A stretch of 64,000 bases of DNA from a virus, in the IMG/VR virus record IMGVR_UViG_3300020152_000002, positions 1 to 64,000 of that record; one strand, written 5' to 3'. Under the pieces are notes generated by a model. It saw nothing but the letters and a program-made list of their open reading frames with translations. It searched no databases and was not told the DNA's origin. The position numbers and the translations under genes were made by a program. This document shows positions 14,727 to 22,250 of the stretch, in pieces. Numbering within the stretch: the first letter of the stretch is position 1; every line of letters begins with the position of its first letter.

Positions 14727-15007
14727 CGTGATCCCGGCCCTAGTCCTATGGCGCACCTGCGGCCATGCTCGATGATCTGGTCCAAGATCGTCGGCTCCCT
14801 TTGGCCGATGACCGTGATCTCCACCTTGTCGCCGACTTGGATGCCAACGTGCCCGCCGCGCGCTGCGCGCTCCGGCGAAACATGCACCTTGATCTTCGCT
14901 TCGCCCGATCCCGAGCAATCAAGGCAGATCGCCACGCCGTTCTTGACGCCCTTCGGCATCGGGTCGCGTGGGATGTATCCCAGCCCCTTGCATGGCTCGC
15001 ACTTCAT
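14723..15007 (-). CDS. small DnaJ-type zinc-ribbon protein, 94 aa
   Basis: Two CxxCxGxG-type elements, CEPCKGLGY (3-11) and CLDCSGSGE (28-36), form a DnaJ-like zinc ribbon. Residues 50-75 (HVGIQVGDKVEITVIGQ) look like a small beta barrel. Function unknown; such modules usually mediate protein or RNA contacts. Coupled to the next gene via ATGA. Confidence 0.7.
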   Translation of the reverse strand: MKCEPCKGLGYIPRDPMPKGVKNGVAICLDCSGSGEAKIKVHVSPERAARGGHVGIQVGDKVEITVIGQREPTILDQIIEHGRRCAIGLGPGSR

Positions 15008-15879
15008 TTGATGTCCTTGTCACTGTCCGGCGCATAGCCGTAACGCAGGTGCCCGTGCCGGTCGTCACAGACGACGATCACTTCGCAGCGCAGTTCTTCC
15101 ATCGTCTGTTTCAGGTTGTTGATGGCGTGTCTGGACAGCGTGATCGAGCAGTCATAGCGACCGCTGCCATACATGGCATCGGCGACCCGGCGGGCTATGA
15201 ACTCCGGGCAGCCGAAGCCGACGACCGCACCGCCGATCATGTCGGCTTCCTGACGATCCGGCCAAGGGTGGTCATCGACCGGAGTGCGATCCACATAGCG
15301 GGGCGACAGGGTGCCAGTGTAGCGGATGCTGATGGCGATGCCCCAGTCCGTCGATGACGGCTTGCGGCCGTAAGGCGCGGGCAGCGCCGCCATGATCGGT
15401 GTGTAGCCGAGCAGCATCCGCATCAGGATCATCAGTTCGATCTTGGCGTAGTCGCCGAAGATCAGCACGTCCTGACGGCAGTATTCCCGGACCTTCTGAT
15501 TGAACCTGCGAGCCGCCCGGCCGTAGATGTCGTCGATCCTGTTCTCGTGGACGACGTGACCGTTGTGGAAGACGTATCGTTGACCCTCGCGGAAACCTGC
15601 GAGCGACTGCATGAAGGACTTCGTTCCCTGCCGCGTATAGTCGCGCATCTTGCCGGGATAACGTCCGGTGTCGGTGCCCTTGACGTAGCGGTCCTTGAAC
15701 TCGTCGTAGCTCCCCGGCGGAGTGTCGAACGCCGCCATCGCCATGATGTCGCGCAGGTAGCTCGGGCCTTCGACCAGACGGCCGGTTGGCGACGCCCGCA
15801 GCGGATTGTCGCTGTCGCACTCGTCGCAGATCGCGTCGGCGCAGTTGTGGCAGCCCGGCTTGACGTGCGTCTTAGTCAT
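15004..15879 (-). CDS. hypothetical protein with N-terminal Cys4 knuckle, 291 aa
   Basis: CHNC (10-13) and CDEC (18-21) near the N-terminus suggest a bound zinc. The central part is helical and aromatic (FNQKVREYCRQDVLIFGDYAK), and the C-terminal third contains a strand-loop pattern (CEVIVVCDDRHGHLRYGY). No family recognised. It overlaps both neighbours (ATGA at 15004-15007 and 8 nt at 15872-15879). Confidence 0.7.
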   Translation of the reverse strand: MTKTHVKPGCHNCADAICDECDSDNPLRASPTGRLVEGPSYLRDIMAMAAFDTPPGSYDEFKDRYVKGTDTGRYPGKMRDYTRQGTKSFMQSLAGFREGQRYVFHNGHVVHENRIDDIYGRAARRFNQKVREYCRQDVLIFGDYAKIELMILMRMLLGYTPIMAALPAPYGRKPSSTDWGIAISIRYTGTLSPRYVDRTPVDDHPWPDRQEADMIGGAVVGFGCPEFIARRVADAMYGSGRYDCSITLSRHAINNLKQTMEELRCEVIVVCDDRHGHLRYGYAPDSDKDIK

Positions 15880-16066
15880 CCGGCATCTCCCGATGCAACG
15901 CCAAGGCCATGTTGATCAGGTCGCCCTTCTCCATGCGGCCGAGCCCTTGTGGCTCCGGCCTGCCCAGCGCACGGGACATGCTGCGGATGTTGCCTTCGGC
16001 GACGCGCCTGTGCCGCTTCGAGTAGTAGGCGTGGCTGACCGACGTGACTGTAGTGACAGTCCCCAT
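15872..16066 (-). CDS. hypothetical basic protein, 64 aa
   Basis: Short basic protein (YYSKRHRRVAEGNIRSMSRALGRP) that could bind nucleic acid. Starts MGTVTTVTSVSHAY at an ATG overlapping the stop of 16066-16302 (TGATG). No family recognised. Confidence 0.6.
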   Translation of the reverse strand: MGTVTTVTSVSHAYYSKRHRRVAEGNIRSMSRALGRPEPQGLGRMEKGDLINMALALHREMPDD

Positions 16067-16302
16067 CAGTTGCCGTTCGCCTCGGCGTTCGTCGGGCGAC
16101 CCTTGTAGGTCTCGGCCCAGTGGATCATGCCGTCGTCGTCCGCGATCAGGTATTCGTCACGGAACAGGTTGTCGATGGCGTTGCGCGCCAGATCGTCGGC
16201 GAACGTCTCCTTGAAGCCGGTCAGCAGCCCGGAGCGCGTCTGCGGCCCGTGCTTCTCGATCCATTGGCGGGCGTATCGTTGCTCGTTCAGCGAGGACGCC
16301 AT
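16066..16302 (-). CDS. winged-helix-like small protein, 78 aa
   Basis: Pattern QRYARQWIEKHGPQTRSGLL, then a helix (DDLARNAIDNLFRDEYLI) and a short beta wing (ADDDGMIHWAETY), resembles a winged helix of the kind used by small regulators. DNA binding is inferred. First gene after the promoter at 16343-16371, with GAAGGAGA upstream of the ATG. Confidence 0.6.
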   Translation of the reverse strand: MASSLNEQRYARQWIEKHGPQTRSGLLTGFKETFADDLARNAIDNLFRDEYLIADDDGMIHWAETYKGRPTNAEANGN

Positions 16303-16342
16303 GTTGCTGTCTCCTTCGTTCTGTGACCAGTCGTGAGCCTCG

Positions 16343-16371
16343 GCTATAAACCGGGCAAGCCCGATTGTCTA
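16343..16371 (-). promoter_or_regulatory. promoter with a hairpin as its spacer
   Basis: TAGACA (16371-16366), 17-nt spacer, TATAGC (16348-16343) on the minus strand. The spacer is almost entirely the 12-nt hairpin CGGGCTTGCCCG (16352-16363). The TAG stop of the upstream gene (16371-16369) forms half of the -35 box. The hairpin can also weaken read-through from upstream. Confidence 0.55.
16352..16363 (-). terminator. CGGGCTTGCCCG hairpin within promoter spacer
   Basis: Same 12-mer as at 10999-11010, followed on the minus strand by GTTTATAG. The T-run is weak, so termination would be partial. Confidence 0.4.
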
Positions 16372-16671
16372 GGCCGCCTGCGGCTTGGGTGGCCGGAACT
16401 CGTAGCCCTCCGCCTCGGCCCAGTGTCGCGCCTCGGCGATAGCGGGTTCGGGCTCGCCATAGCGGCCGTCGCCGGTCTCCCAAGGCTCCGGGAAGCCCGG
16501 CCCATCCCACAGCAGGATCGCCGCCCAGCCGCTTCCCAGCTTGCCGACTTCGATCCAGAACTTCGGCTTCTCCTTGACCTGATCGTCGAGTTGCTGCGCG
16601 CCGGACTGGACGTTCTCGGTCAGCTTCGTCTTGAACGGGTCGAACATCGGGTGTGACTTAGCGGACTTCAT
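16369..16671 (-). CDS. hypothetical protein, 100 aa
   Basis: ATG 16671 has GGAGGA about 8 nt upstream; the earlier in-frame ATG gives an Arg-rich shadow. The protein (MKSAKSHPMFDPFKTKL) contains FDPF near the N-terminus and an aromatic C-terminal half (SGWAAILLWDGPGFPEPWE). No family recognised. It overlaps the upstream gene by 14 nt. Confidence 0.65.
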   Translation of the reverse strand: MKSAKSHPMFDPFKTKLTENVQSGAQQLDDQVKEKPKFWIEVGKLGSGWAAILLWDGPGFPEPWETGDGRYGEPEPAIAEARHWAEAEGYEFRPPKPQAA

Positions 16672-17089
16672 CAGCTTCCTCCGTCTTCGCAGCCGGGTCC
16701 GCCGTGAGCAGCTTGACGGCCGCACCGATGGCCCGACGCATCCGGCTCTCCCATTCGCTGCGGTAGGTGGTCAGGCCCAGCGATCCGGCGTTGCCCGTCC
16801 ACGCCAGATGACCGTCGCCGCGATCCGGGAAGAACGCCTCAAGGGCGGCCTCCACGATGTCGTCGCGCCCGGCTGCGGGACCGTGCCAGCGTTCGACCGC
16901 CCACGTCTTGCGCGGGTCTGGCCCGAGTCCGTCGTTCAGGTCGCGGCCGGTTTGCAGAACCAAGTCCTCGTAGGACTTGCGCCAGTAGGCGCGATCACGG
17001 GACAGCTTGTCCAGCGTGTCGTTCCGTTTCAGCCACCAGACGGTGATCATGCCGCCGATGAAGGCAGCGACGATGAGGGCGATGGTCAT
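16658..17089 (-). CDS. single-pass membrane protein, 143 aa
   Basis: N-terminal transmembrane helix (IALIVAAFIGGMITVWWL, residues 3-20) followed by a charged helical domain and a soluble domain. Starts at ATG 17089 overlapping the upstream stop (ATGA). Function unknown. Confidence 0.65.
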   Translation of the reverse strand: MTIALIVAAFIGGMITVWWLKRNDTLDKLSRDRAYWRKSYEDLVLQTGRDLNDGLGPDPRKTWAVERWHGPAAGRDDIVEAALEAFFPDRGDGHLAWTGNAGSLGLTTYRSEWESRMRRAIGAAVKLLTADPAAKTEEADEVR

Positions 17090-17355
17090 GTGCTCGCTCC
17101 GGGGTCCGGGAACCGCGTCGAGCGATCCCAAATGATGCCGTCTTCGTGCATGAAGGCGACGCGGTATTCGTCCCGGTTGATCTTGTCGCGCGGGAAGGCG
17201 TTCTCGATCCTGTAGGTCACGAGATAGCCGGTGCCGATCACCAGCATCCCCAGTGCTTGCAGCGCGTGGCTGGCTCGACTGGGATGCTCCTTGCGGATCA
17301 GCGCCATCAGCGCGTCACGCCGGGCCTGATCGTGAACCTTCACCGGCTTGGTCAT
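17086..17355 (-). CDS. hypothetical protein, 89 aa
   Basis: Starts MTKPVKVHDQARRD at 17355 (ATGA overlap). Helical N-terminal half, a hydrophobic stretch (LQALGMLVIGTGYLVTY) and a beta-like end (DEYRVAFMHEDGIIWD). No family recognised. Confidence 0.65.
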   Translation of the reverse strand: MTKPVKVHDQARRDALMALIRKEHPSRASHALQALGMLVIGTGYLVTYRIENAFPRDKINRDEYRVAFMHEDGIIWDRSTRFPDPGAST

Positions 17356-17774
17356 CGGTAGACCCACAGCAGGGTCGCGCCGACGCTCACCGCCAGCAGG
17401 ACGCCGCCGATGAACCAGCGGGCGATCCGCCAGAACTGGGCAGCGTCGGCGACCCGGCGCGCATGGTCTGCGGCGACGCGCTCTTGCTCCGCCTTGAAGG
17501 CCGCCGCGCGCATCTCCTTCGCCTTGTCCGTGTCCAGCAGGATGTCGCACCGGAACGGGCCGCCGAAGCCGAAGCTGACGTTGATCTTCGAGCCGCACCG
17601 GGCGCACTCGTAGTTCGTGGACATGCCGCCGCTTGGCCCCTCGTAGAACTCCCCGACCGTCCCGCAGCACGGGCAGGTGTTGTTCCGGGCGGCAGCGACG
17701 TTCGGCTCGCCGTAGGTGCTGGCTTCGACTGCCAACATGCGCTGCGCCGCAGCGGGTGCTTCACGAAGGCTCAT
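17352..17774 (-). CDS. zinc-ribbon membrane protein, 140 aa
   Basis: CPCC (about 34-37) and CARC (about 57-60) define a zinc ribbon. A charged helix follows, then a C-terminal transmembrane segment (WFIGGVLLAVSVGATLLWVY). Start ATG 17774 overlaps the next upstream stop (ATGA). The domain order suggests a tail-anchored protein facing the cytoplasm. Function unknown. Confidence 0.65.
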   Translation of the reverse strand: MSLREAPAAAQRMLAVEASTYGEPNVAAARNNTCPCCGTVGEFYEGPSGGMSTNYECARCGSKINVSFGFGGPFRCDILLDTDKAKEMRAAAFKAEQERVAADHARRVADAAQFWRIARWFIGGVLLAVSVGATLLWVYR

Positions 17775-18142
17775 CGACGTTGCTCCTTGTATTTGACATA
17801 CGCCGCCGGGAAGTCCGGGTAGCGCCCTTCCAGAAAGTCGATCTTTTTCTTCCGGCGTTCTTGAATGTCCTTCAACGTGCTGCGCCCAGCCCAAGGTGGG
17901 CAGTATTCGCCGTCGAACAGCGTCCGGTGTTTGATGTAGGTCTGAAACGCCGACGCCTTCCAGTGCAGCGCGTCGTTCCAGCCTTGACGCCACTCGGCGT
18001 TGAACTCCTTCGGCCCGTCTTCGAGCTTCACGCCGTCGCCATACGCCTTGTTGCCTGCCGCCCGCGCTCGCATGGCCGGAGACATGTCGGGCACGTCTTC
18101 GAGCAGAGCTTCCAGCCGCTCTTGCTGGGTCAGGCCCGTCAT
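17771..18142 (-). CDS. RMF-like protein, 123 aa
   Basis: The stretch RARAAGNKAYGDGVKLEDGP followed by EWRQGWNDAL has the A-x2-G-x2-A-x2-G, P and W-x2-GW-x-DA spacing of ribosome modulation factor. RMF proteins dimerise ribosomes during stress. A second phage protein (9185-9712) has a similar motif. Start ATG 18142 overlaps the upstream stop. The assignment rests on motif spacing only. Confidence 0.6.
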   Translation of the reverse strand: MTGLTQQERLEALLEDVPDMSPAMRARAAGNKAYGDGVKLEDGPKEFNAEWRQGWNDALHWKASAFQTYIKHRTLFDGEYCPPWAGRSTLKDIQERRKKKIDFLEGRYPDFPAAYVKYKEQRR

Positions 18143-18300
18143 CGGCGCACCTTGTCCCACGGCTTCGCGGGCTTCTCGAAGCGGACAGCGATCCGCTTCC
18201 CGGCGCGCTCGGCGGCTCGCATCTGCGCCCGCTGCGCGGCTGCCTTCTGGTCGAACTGGACGACGAGAGGCGGCGGTGTGATCGTCAGGCGTTGCGTCAC
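18139..18300 (-). CDS. small basic protein, GTG start, 53 aa
   Basis: The GTG at 18300 overlaps the stop of the 18297-18491 gene as GTGA, matching the coupling pattern of the cluster. The product is basic and helical (QKAAAQRAQMRAAERAGKR), possibly nucleic-acid binding. The frame is open further upstream but without support. Confidence 0.55.
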   Translation of the reverse strand: MTQRLTITPPPLVVQFDQKAAAQRAQMRAAERAGKRIAVRFEKPAKPWDKVRR

Positions 18301-18491
18301 GAGCAAGCCCTGTGCAGAGCCCGGCCGTCCCGGACGACGCCAGCCTCGGCCAAGGTGCTGACGCACTCCTGCCGGGGATCGGGCTGCGCCGGGTAGGCGC
18401 GGAAGGCCAGCACCGCCACGACCGCAGCGATGAGGAACAGGGCCGACAGGATCGCGCCTGCGCCGCCGTTGGTTTGAGCCTGTGTGTTCAT
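18297..18491 (-). CDS. small membrane protein, 64 aa
   Basis: One transmembrane helix (AILSALFLIAAVVAVLAF, about 13-30) then a Pro-containing linker and a tail with two Cys (ECVSTLAEAG, HRACS) that could form a disulfide if exported. Ribosome site GGGGAGG lies about 11 nt upstream of the ATG. Confidence 0.6.
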   Translation of the reverse strand: MNTQAQTNGGAGAILSALFLIAAVVAVLAFRAYPAQPDPRQECVSTLAEAGVVRDGRALHRACS

Positions 18492-18492
18492 G

Positions 18493-18708
18493 TCAGTCGG
18501 GCCTCCCCTCGTTGTCGATGATGAACTTCTCGATCCGGTCGGCGTGACGGGCGTGGAAGGTGCCTTGATAGCCGCCTTGACCAGACCAGCCGCCCGCTGA
18601 TGGGATCGGCGAGATGCCCTCGGTGATGAGCCAGTCCATGAAGCGACGGGACAGCTTCTCGTCGCTCTGGATGGTCACGAGGACCGAACGGGTGACGGCG
18701 GCCCCCAT
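18493..18708 (-). CDS. hypothetical protein, 71 aa
   Basis: Starts MGAAVTRSVLVTIQSDEKLS at an ATG overlapping the TGA of the upstream gene (TGATG at 18706-18710). Alpha/beta pattern with GGWSGQGGYQGTF. No family recognised. Confidence 0.6.
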   Translation of the reverse strand: MGAAVTRSVLVTIQSDEKLSRRFMDWLITEGISPIPSAGGWSGQGGYQGTFHARHADRIEKFIIDNEGRPD

Positions 18709-19388
18709 CAGAAGCTCGGGTTCTGGTCGTTGTGCCAGCCGGAGACCAGCGACCACATGCCGTCATACTTCCAGCTTTCGGTCTTGCGCCGACGCCAGAA
18801 CTTCCGCTCCTTACCGTTGTGGTCCCGCGTCGTGATGATGCGGTTGTCCTTGCCGGTGATGCTGACGATCCGGCCGCACTGGTAGTAGTCGCCGTTGAAA
18901 CCGTAGCTGACCGGCTCGCCGACTTGGAAGGCGCGCATGACGGCGTAACGCGGGCTGACGCTCTCGCCGCGATCCACGGGCCAGTGCGGGCACTTCGTCA
19001 CGTCGGCGAGATAGGCGGCGACGCGGCTGGCGTCGTCGAAGCTGGTCTGACGGGTGCCGGTGCCCAAGTCCCAGCCGTTGCACAGGCTGGCGTATTCCTC
19101 GGGCTTGCGGTCGTCGTGAACCCGGCGGACGCCGAACAGATCGAGCAGATGGTCGTTGAAGCCCCTGAACCACGCCGGGCGCTTGTGGCCGGGGTCGCCC
19201 CACGAGACCATCTTGTGCGGGTTCCCGCCGACGAACTCCGCCGACAGAATGTGCTCCTTGGTCACGGGGTCCGCCATGTTCAGGCCGCCCTTCTCCGAAC
19301 GGTCCAGAGCGTCGTGGACGGCCTTCGCGCCAGCCTCATAGGCGGCAGCGGTTTCGGCCTTCATGGTCTCGATCTCTTGCGGGGTCAT
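18708..19388 (-). CDS. hypothetical protein, 226 aa
   Basis: The ATG at 19388 has a strong AGGAGG 5-6 nt upstream; the frame continues to 19454 but that part overlaps the promoter. N-terminal helix (TPQEIETMKAETAAAYEAG), then an aromatic globular domain (FRGFNDHLLDLFGVRRVHDD) and a beta-rich end with basic patch (KERKFWRRRKTES). First gene of the operon driven from 19454-19482. Function unknown. Confidence 0.7.
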   Translation of the reverse strand: MTPQEIETMKAETAAAYEAGAKAVHDALDRSEKGGLNMADPVTKEHILSAEFVGGNPHKMVSWGDPGHKRPAWFRGFNDHLLDLFGVRRVHDDRKPEEYASLCNGWDLGTGTRQTSFDDASRVAAYLADVTKCPHWPVDRGESVSPRYAVMRAFQVGEPVSYGFNGDYYQCGRIVSITGKDNRIITTRDHNGKERKFWRRRKTESWKYDGMWSLVSGWHNDQNPSF

Positions 19389-19453
19389 GGTCCCTCCTGT
19401 GAATGGCCTGTCTCGGCCCGACGTGAATGCCCGAAGGCGGTTGTGAAGCGTCA

Positions 19454-19482
19454 CCCATAAAGAAGGCCGGGCAGGCTGTCAA
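19454..19482 (-). promoter_or_regulatory. promoter overlapped by a terminator hairpin
   Basis: TTGACA (19482-19477), 17-nt spacer, TATGGG (19459-19454) on the minus strand. The -35 box sits in the loop and the spacer in the right arm of the hairpin 19463-19495, so terminator and promoter share sequence. It serves the 18708-19388 operon. Confidence 0.6.
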
Positions 19483-19495
19483 CCTACCCGGCCTT
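19463..19495 (-). terminator. terminator hairpin for the 19522-20064 gene
   Basis: Arms AAGGCCGGG and CCCGGCCTT (9 bp, perfect) with a 15-nt loop, followed on the minus strand by CTTTATG. It lies 27 nt after the stop at 19522. Confidence 0.6.
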
Positions 19496-19521
19496 GAAAA
19501 GTGCAGCGTGTTGAGGACTGT

Positions 19522-20064
19522 TTACTTCTTGCGCGGCTTGCGACCGGCGGGACCGTCCGGCTCGCTGCCCACGTCGTCCAGAGCGCCTTCCGCCTGCATC
19601 GCCTCGGCGGCTTCGCCAGCGTCGTGAACGCCGTCGCCTTCGGTCTGCATCTCGACGACTTCTTCACGGGTGTCGATCTCATCGAGCGACAGCGAGCCCT
19701 CGCCTTCGGCTCCGCCCTCCGGCGCAGCGGTGTCGATCTCGGGCAGCGCCTCGCCCGTGCCGTCGCCGACGATGGCTTCGCCGCCGACCGCATCGGCGTG
19801 TTGGATGCCCGCCCGTAGCGGCTCGCTCTCGGGCTCGCCCGGCAGCAGGTTGTCGCTGACCGACGTGTTGCGGCTGGACGCCACGCGGACGGCGGTGCTG
19901 TCGGCGATCTTGCGGGCGATCAGCCGGTCATCGGCGCTGGTCGGCCGGATCGCACCGAAGGCGGCGGCCTCGGCGATGTCCTGCTGGACGTTCTCGGCGA
20001 GGCGGCGACCCTTCGTGTAGACCGAACCGTTCGGGCGCTGGAAGGTGCAAGTCAGGAGCTTCAT
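19522..20064 (-). CDS. acidic, largely disordered protein, 180 aa
   Basis: The first 75 residues look ordered (MKLLTCTFQRPNGSVYTKG; DIAEAAAFGAIRP). The rest is Glu/Asp/Gly/Ala-rich and ends in a basic tag (GRKPRKK). Ribosome site CCGGAGGAAG upstream of the ATG and promoter at 20090-20119. Possibly a decoy or scaffold-like protein; function unknown. Confidence 0.65.
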   Translation of the reverse strand: MKLLTCTFQRPNGSVYTKGRRLAENVQQDIAEAAAFGAIRPTSADDRLIARKIADSTAVRVASSRNTSVSDNLLPGEPESEPLRAGIQHADAVGGEAIVGDGTGEALPEIDTAAPEGGAEGEGSLSLDEIDTREEVVEMQTEGDGVHDAGEAAEAMQAEGALDDVGSEPDGPAGRKPRKK

Positions 20065-20089
20065 GGCTTCCTCCGGGGAATGGGGCGTC

Positions 20090-20119
20090 AGGATAGGCAG
20101 ATCAGGTGTGGGTTCTCAA
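20090..20119 (-). promoter_or_regulatory. putative promoter for 19522-20064
   Basis: TTGAGA (20119-20114), 18-nt spacer, TATCCT (20095-20090) on the minus strand, about 26 nt before the ATG at 20064. Weaker than its neighbours. Confidence 0.45.
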
Positions 20120-20130
20120 GGCAGGGCGGG

Positions 20131-20316
20131 TCAAAGGATGTCCCATGCGGGATCGTCCGCCGGAACCATAGGCTCGGGCGGCTCGTAGGGATCGTCACGC
20201 AGCAGCGGACGCCACGGGCGACTGGGCCGCTCAAGCAGGTAGACTTGGGGGACCAGTTCGGCGTCCATCATGTCAGCGATCAGTTCCATCATCTCCGGTG
20301 CCAGTTGCGCCGCCAT
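20131..20316 (-). CDS. hypothetical protein ending ADDPAWDIL, 61 aa
   Basis: Helical N-terminus (AAQLAPEMMELIADMMDAEL) followed by a Pro-rich linker and the tail DDPAWDIL, one of the recurring C-terminal motifs. The first ATG (20316) directly follows a 7-bp GC hairpin and lacks a ribosome site, so the true start may be one of the ATGs around residues 9-10. Confidence 0.55.
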   Translation of the reverse strand: MAAQLAPEMMELIADMMDAELVPQVYLLERPSRPWRPLLRDDPYEPPEPMVPADDPAWDIL

Positions 20317-20364
20317 GCCCGCGCAACGCGGGCTGGCCCGGTCAGGTTCCGATCAGAGGGAATA

Positions 20365-20385
20365 GCCGGACACAGCGTGTCCGGC
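20365..20385 (-). terminator. hairpin terminator after 20389-21876
   Basis: GCCGGACAC and GTGTCCGGC form a perfect 9-bp stem with a 3-nt loop, followed on the minus strand by TATTCCC. It starts 4 nt after the stop of the upstream gene. Confidence 0.6.
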
Positions 20386-20388
20386 GTA

Positions 20389-21876
20389 TCACAGGATGTC
20401 GAACTCGTCGTCCGTGGCCGATATGTCGGGCGTGATGCGGTAGCCACCGCCATCCTTCGTGAAGGGAGGCGTCGGCGCTTCGATGATCCGCTCGGCTTCG
20501 CGCGCCACGGCGATCATGCTGTCCAGCGCAGCGGTGGTCGCCTCGGTCTCGGCGGCAGGCTTGATACGCAGGGCCATGATGCGTCCTTGCGGACCCCCGT
20601 CGCGGACGACCGTCACGCCCGGCGCACGAGCAGCCTTCTCGGCTTCGCGCTGCACTTCGTCAGACGGCCCGACAGGGATATAGCCATCTTCGTCGGCGGC
20701 ATGGAGCATCACCGGATCAGGCGGCGATCCGGTCATCTCACCGAGAATGTCCCACGGGTTTGTGGCCGTCTGGTAGATCGGCGTCCCGTCAGGCCATGCG
20801 CCAAACGACAGGTCCAGATCGGAAGGACCGTCACTCCCGGCAGGCGGATCAGACGGCAACATGATGTCCACGCCAGAGCCCTCGTAGGCGCTGTCGTCCG
20901 GCGCGAGTTCTCCGGTCGCCTCGGCGCGGATCGCGGCAGCCAGCATCGGCACGACGTGCTTCCCGGCGTCGGTCAGCCGCCAGTCGAACTTGCCCTTGCG
21001 CCGGATCAGGCCGAGCACGGCGAGCAGGCGGCAATGCTTGGCCGGACGCATCACGTCGGACAGGCCGGAGGCGAGCCAGTCCTGAAACCGCTGCGGACAC
21101 AGACGCGCAAGGGTGAAGCCGTCGCGCTCGCCGGAGGCCAGAGCAGCGGTGACGGCGCGCATCTCGTAAGAGCACCGCCAGTAGTCCACGTCGCCGTCAC
21201 GCACGAGTTGGATCATGCCCGCACCGTCCTCGGTCATGTTGAACGGACGAAGCTGGCGACCGTCCATGTGCGACGACTTCCACGCGACGCCGGGAAGGAT
21301 CGTCGTCTGCGTTAGGAAGGCGCATAGCTCGGGAGCGTATTCGACCGTGACGCGCGTCTCCGGCGTGAAGGACCGTCCTCCCTGTTTGCGCTGGGCCAGT
21401 TCGTCGAAGGCGAGTAGCAGTTCATTGGAGGGAATGAGACCATCCCCCCTCGGCGCAGGGAGCAATACCCCCAGCGCCTCGAACATGATGCCCCCCGGCA
21501 GTTTTGCGATGGGGGGTGGTCCAGACAGCCAGTCGAGGATGCCCTGCGGTAGCTCGGCCAAGACATCGGCCAAGGGAAAGAGCGGGGGAAGCGTCCGGCG
21601 GTCGCGGCTCATCGGCGGGAGCGCCTTGGCCCACGCTAGGCCGAAGGCGTTCAGCTTGAAGGCGCTCTCCGGGGGCCTGCCGTCGTTTATGCGGGAATCG
21701 GCGAGCGTTATTTGCGCCATGTTCCAGTCGGTCAGCTTGGTCTCGGACTTGGCGAACTGGCTGGTGCTGGCGGGGAGCGGATGCGGGTATTCCGCGTAGC
21801 ACTCCGCAAGGGCCTGATGGGTGTAGCGGTCGAGCCGAACCCAAGCCCGGCCTTGCTTTATTTGGATCATGGACAT
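20389..21876 (-). CDS. hypothetical protein with C-terminal DDEFDIL, 495 aa
   Basis: First gene left of the putative origin. The N-terminal half has helices with a possible winged-helix region around residues 270-330 (HCRLLAVLGLIRRKGKFDWR, then LTDAGKHVVPML). Residues 340-400 are acidic and disordered and contain NPWDIL; the last residues are ATDDEFDIL. A replication or regulatory role is suggested by its position next to the repeat region but not by a recognised domain. Promoter at 21912-21940. Confidence 0.7.
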   Translation of the reverse strand: MSMIQIKQGRAWVRLDRYTHQALAECYAEYPHPLPASTSQFAKSETKLTDWNMAQITLADSRINDGRPPESAFKLNAFGLAWAKALPPMSRDRRTLPPLFPLADVLAELPQGILDWLSGPPPIAKLPGGIMFEALGVLLPAPRGDGLIPSNELLLAFDELAQRKQGGRSFTPETRVTVEYAPELCAFLTQTTILPGVAWKSSHMDGRQLRPFNMTEDGAGMIQLVRDGDVDYWRCSYEMRAVTAALASGERDGFTLARLCPQRFQDWLASGLSDVMRPAKHCRLLAVLGLIRRKGKFDWRLTDAGKHVVPMLAAAIRAEATGELAPDDSAYEGSGVDIMLPSDPPAGSDGPSDLDLSFGAWPDGTPIYQTATNPWDILGEMTGSPPDPVMLHAADEDGYIPVGPSDEVQREAEKAARAPGVTVVRDGGPQGRIMALRIKPAAETEATTAALDSMIAVAREAERIIEAPTPPFTKDGGGYRITPDISATDDEFDIL

Positions 21877-21911
21877 GGTGACGGGTCTCTGATGCGGGAT
21901 GTGAACCTTAT

Positions 21912-21940
21912 TTGTTACGCGGTGTCGGGGGCCGGGTCAA
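21912..21940 (-). promoter_or_regulatory. sigma-70-like promoter for 20389-21876
   Basis: TTGACC (21940-21935), 17-nt spacer, TAACAA (21917-21912) on the minus strand, about 36 nt before the ATG. Confidence 0.55.
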
Positions 21941-22250
21941 CAGAGGGGGTTTGGAGGGCGATTTCGGGGGTCGGAGATGGTGGTTATGCGTTTATTCTAG
22001 GGGTGCGCCAAGTCGGGCTTACAAGTAGCAGGTGACGACATTAATAGGTAGTATATGTGTGGGGTGAGATTAAATGATGCGCCCTGACATCGCTATCGGG
22101 GTTGACGGCAAAAAAGCCGATGGTGTGGTGGAAGTGTAAAAATAGTTCTCCCTATGGGACTATATTATTCTTCTCAATAAAATAAAATAAAGATAAAAGC
22201 TAAAACCGGCTGTCCTTGGCCGCAGATCGTGCTCGCAGTCCGCATCACGC

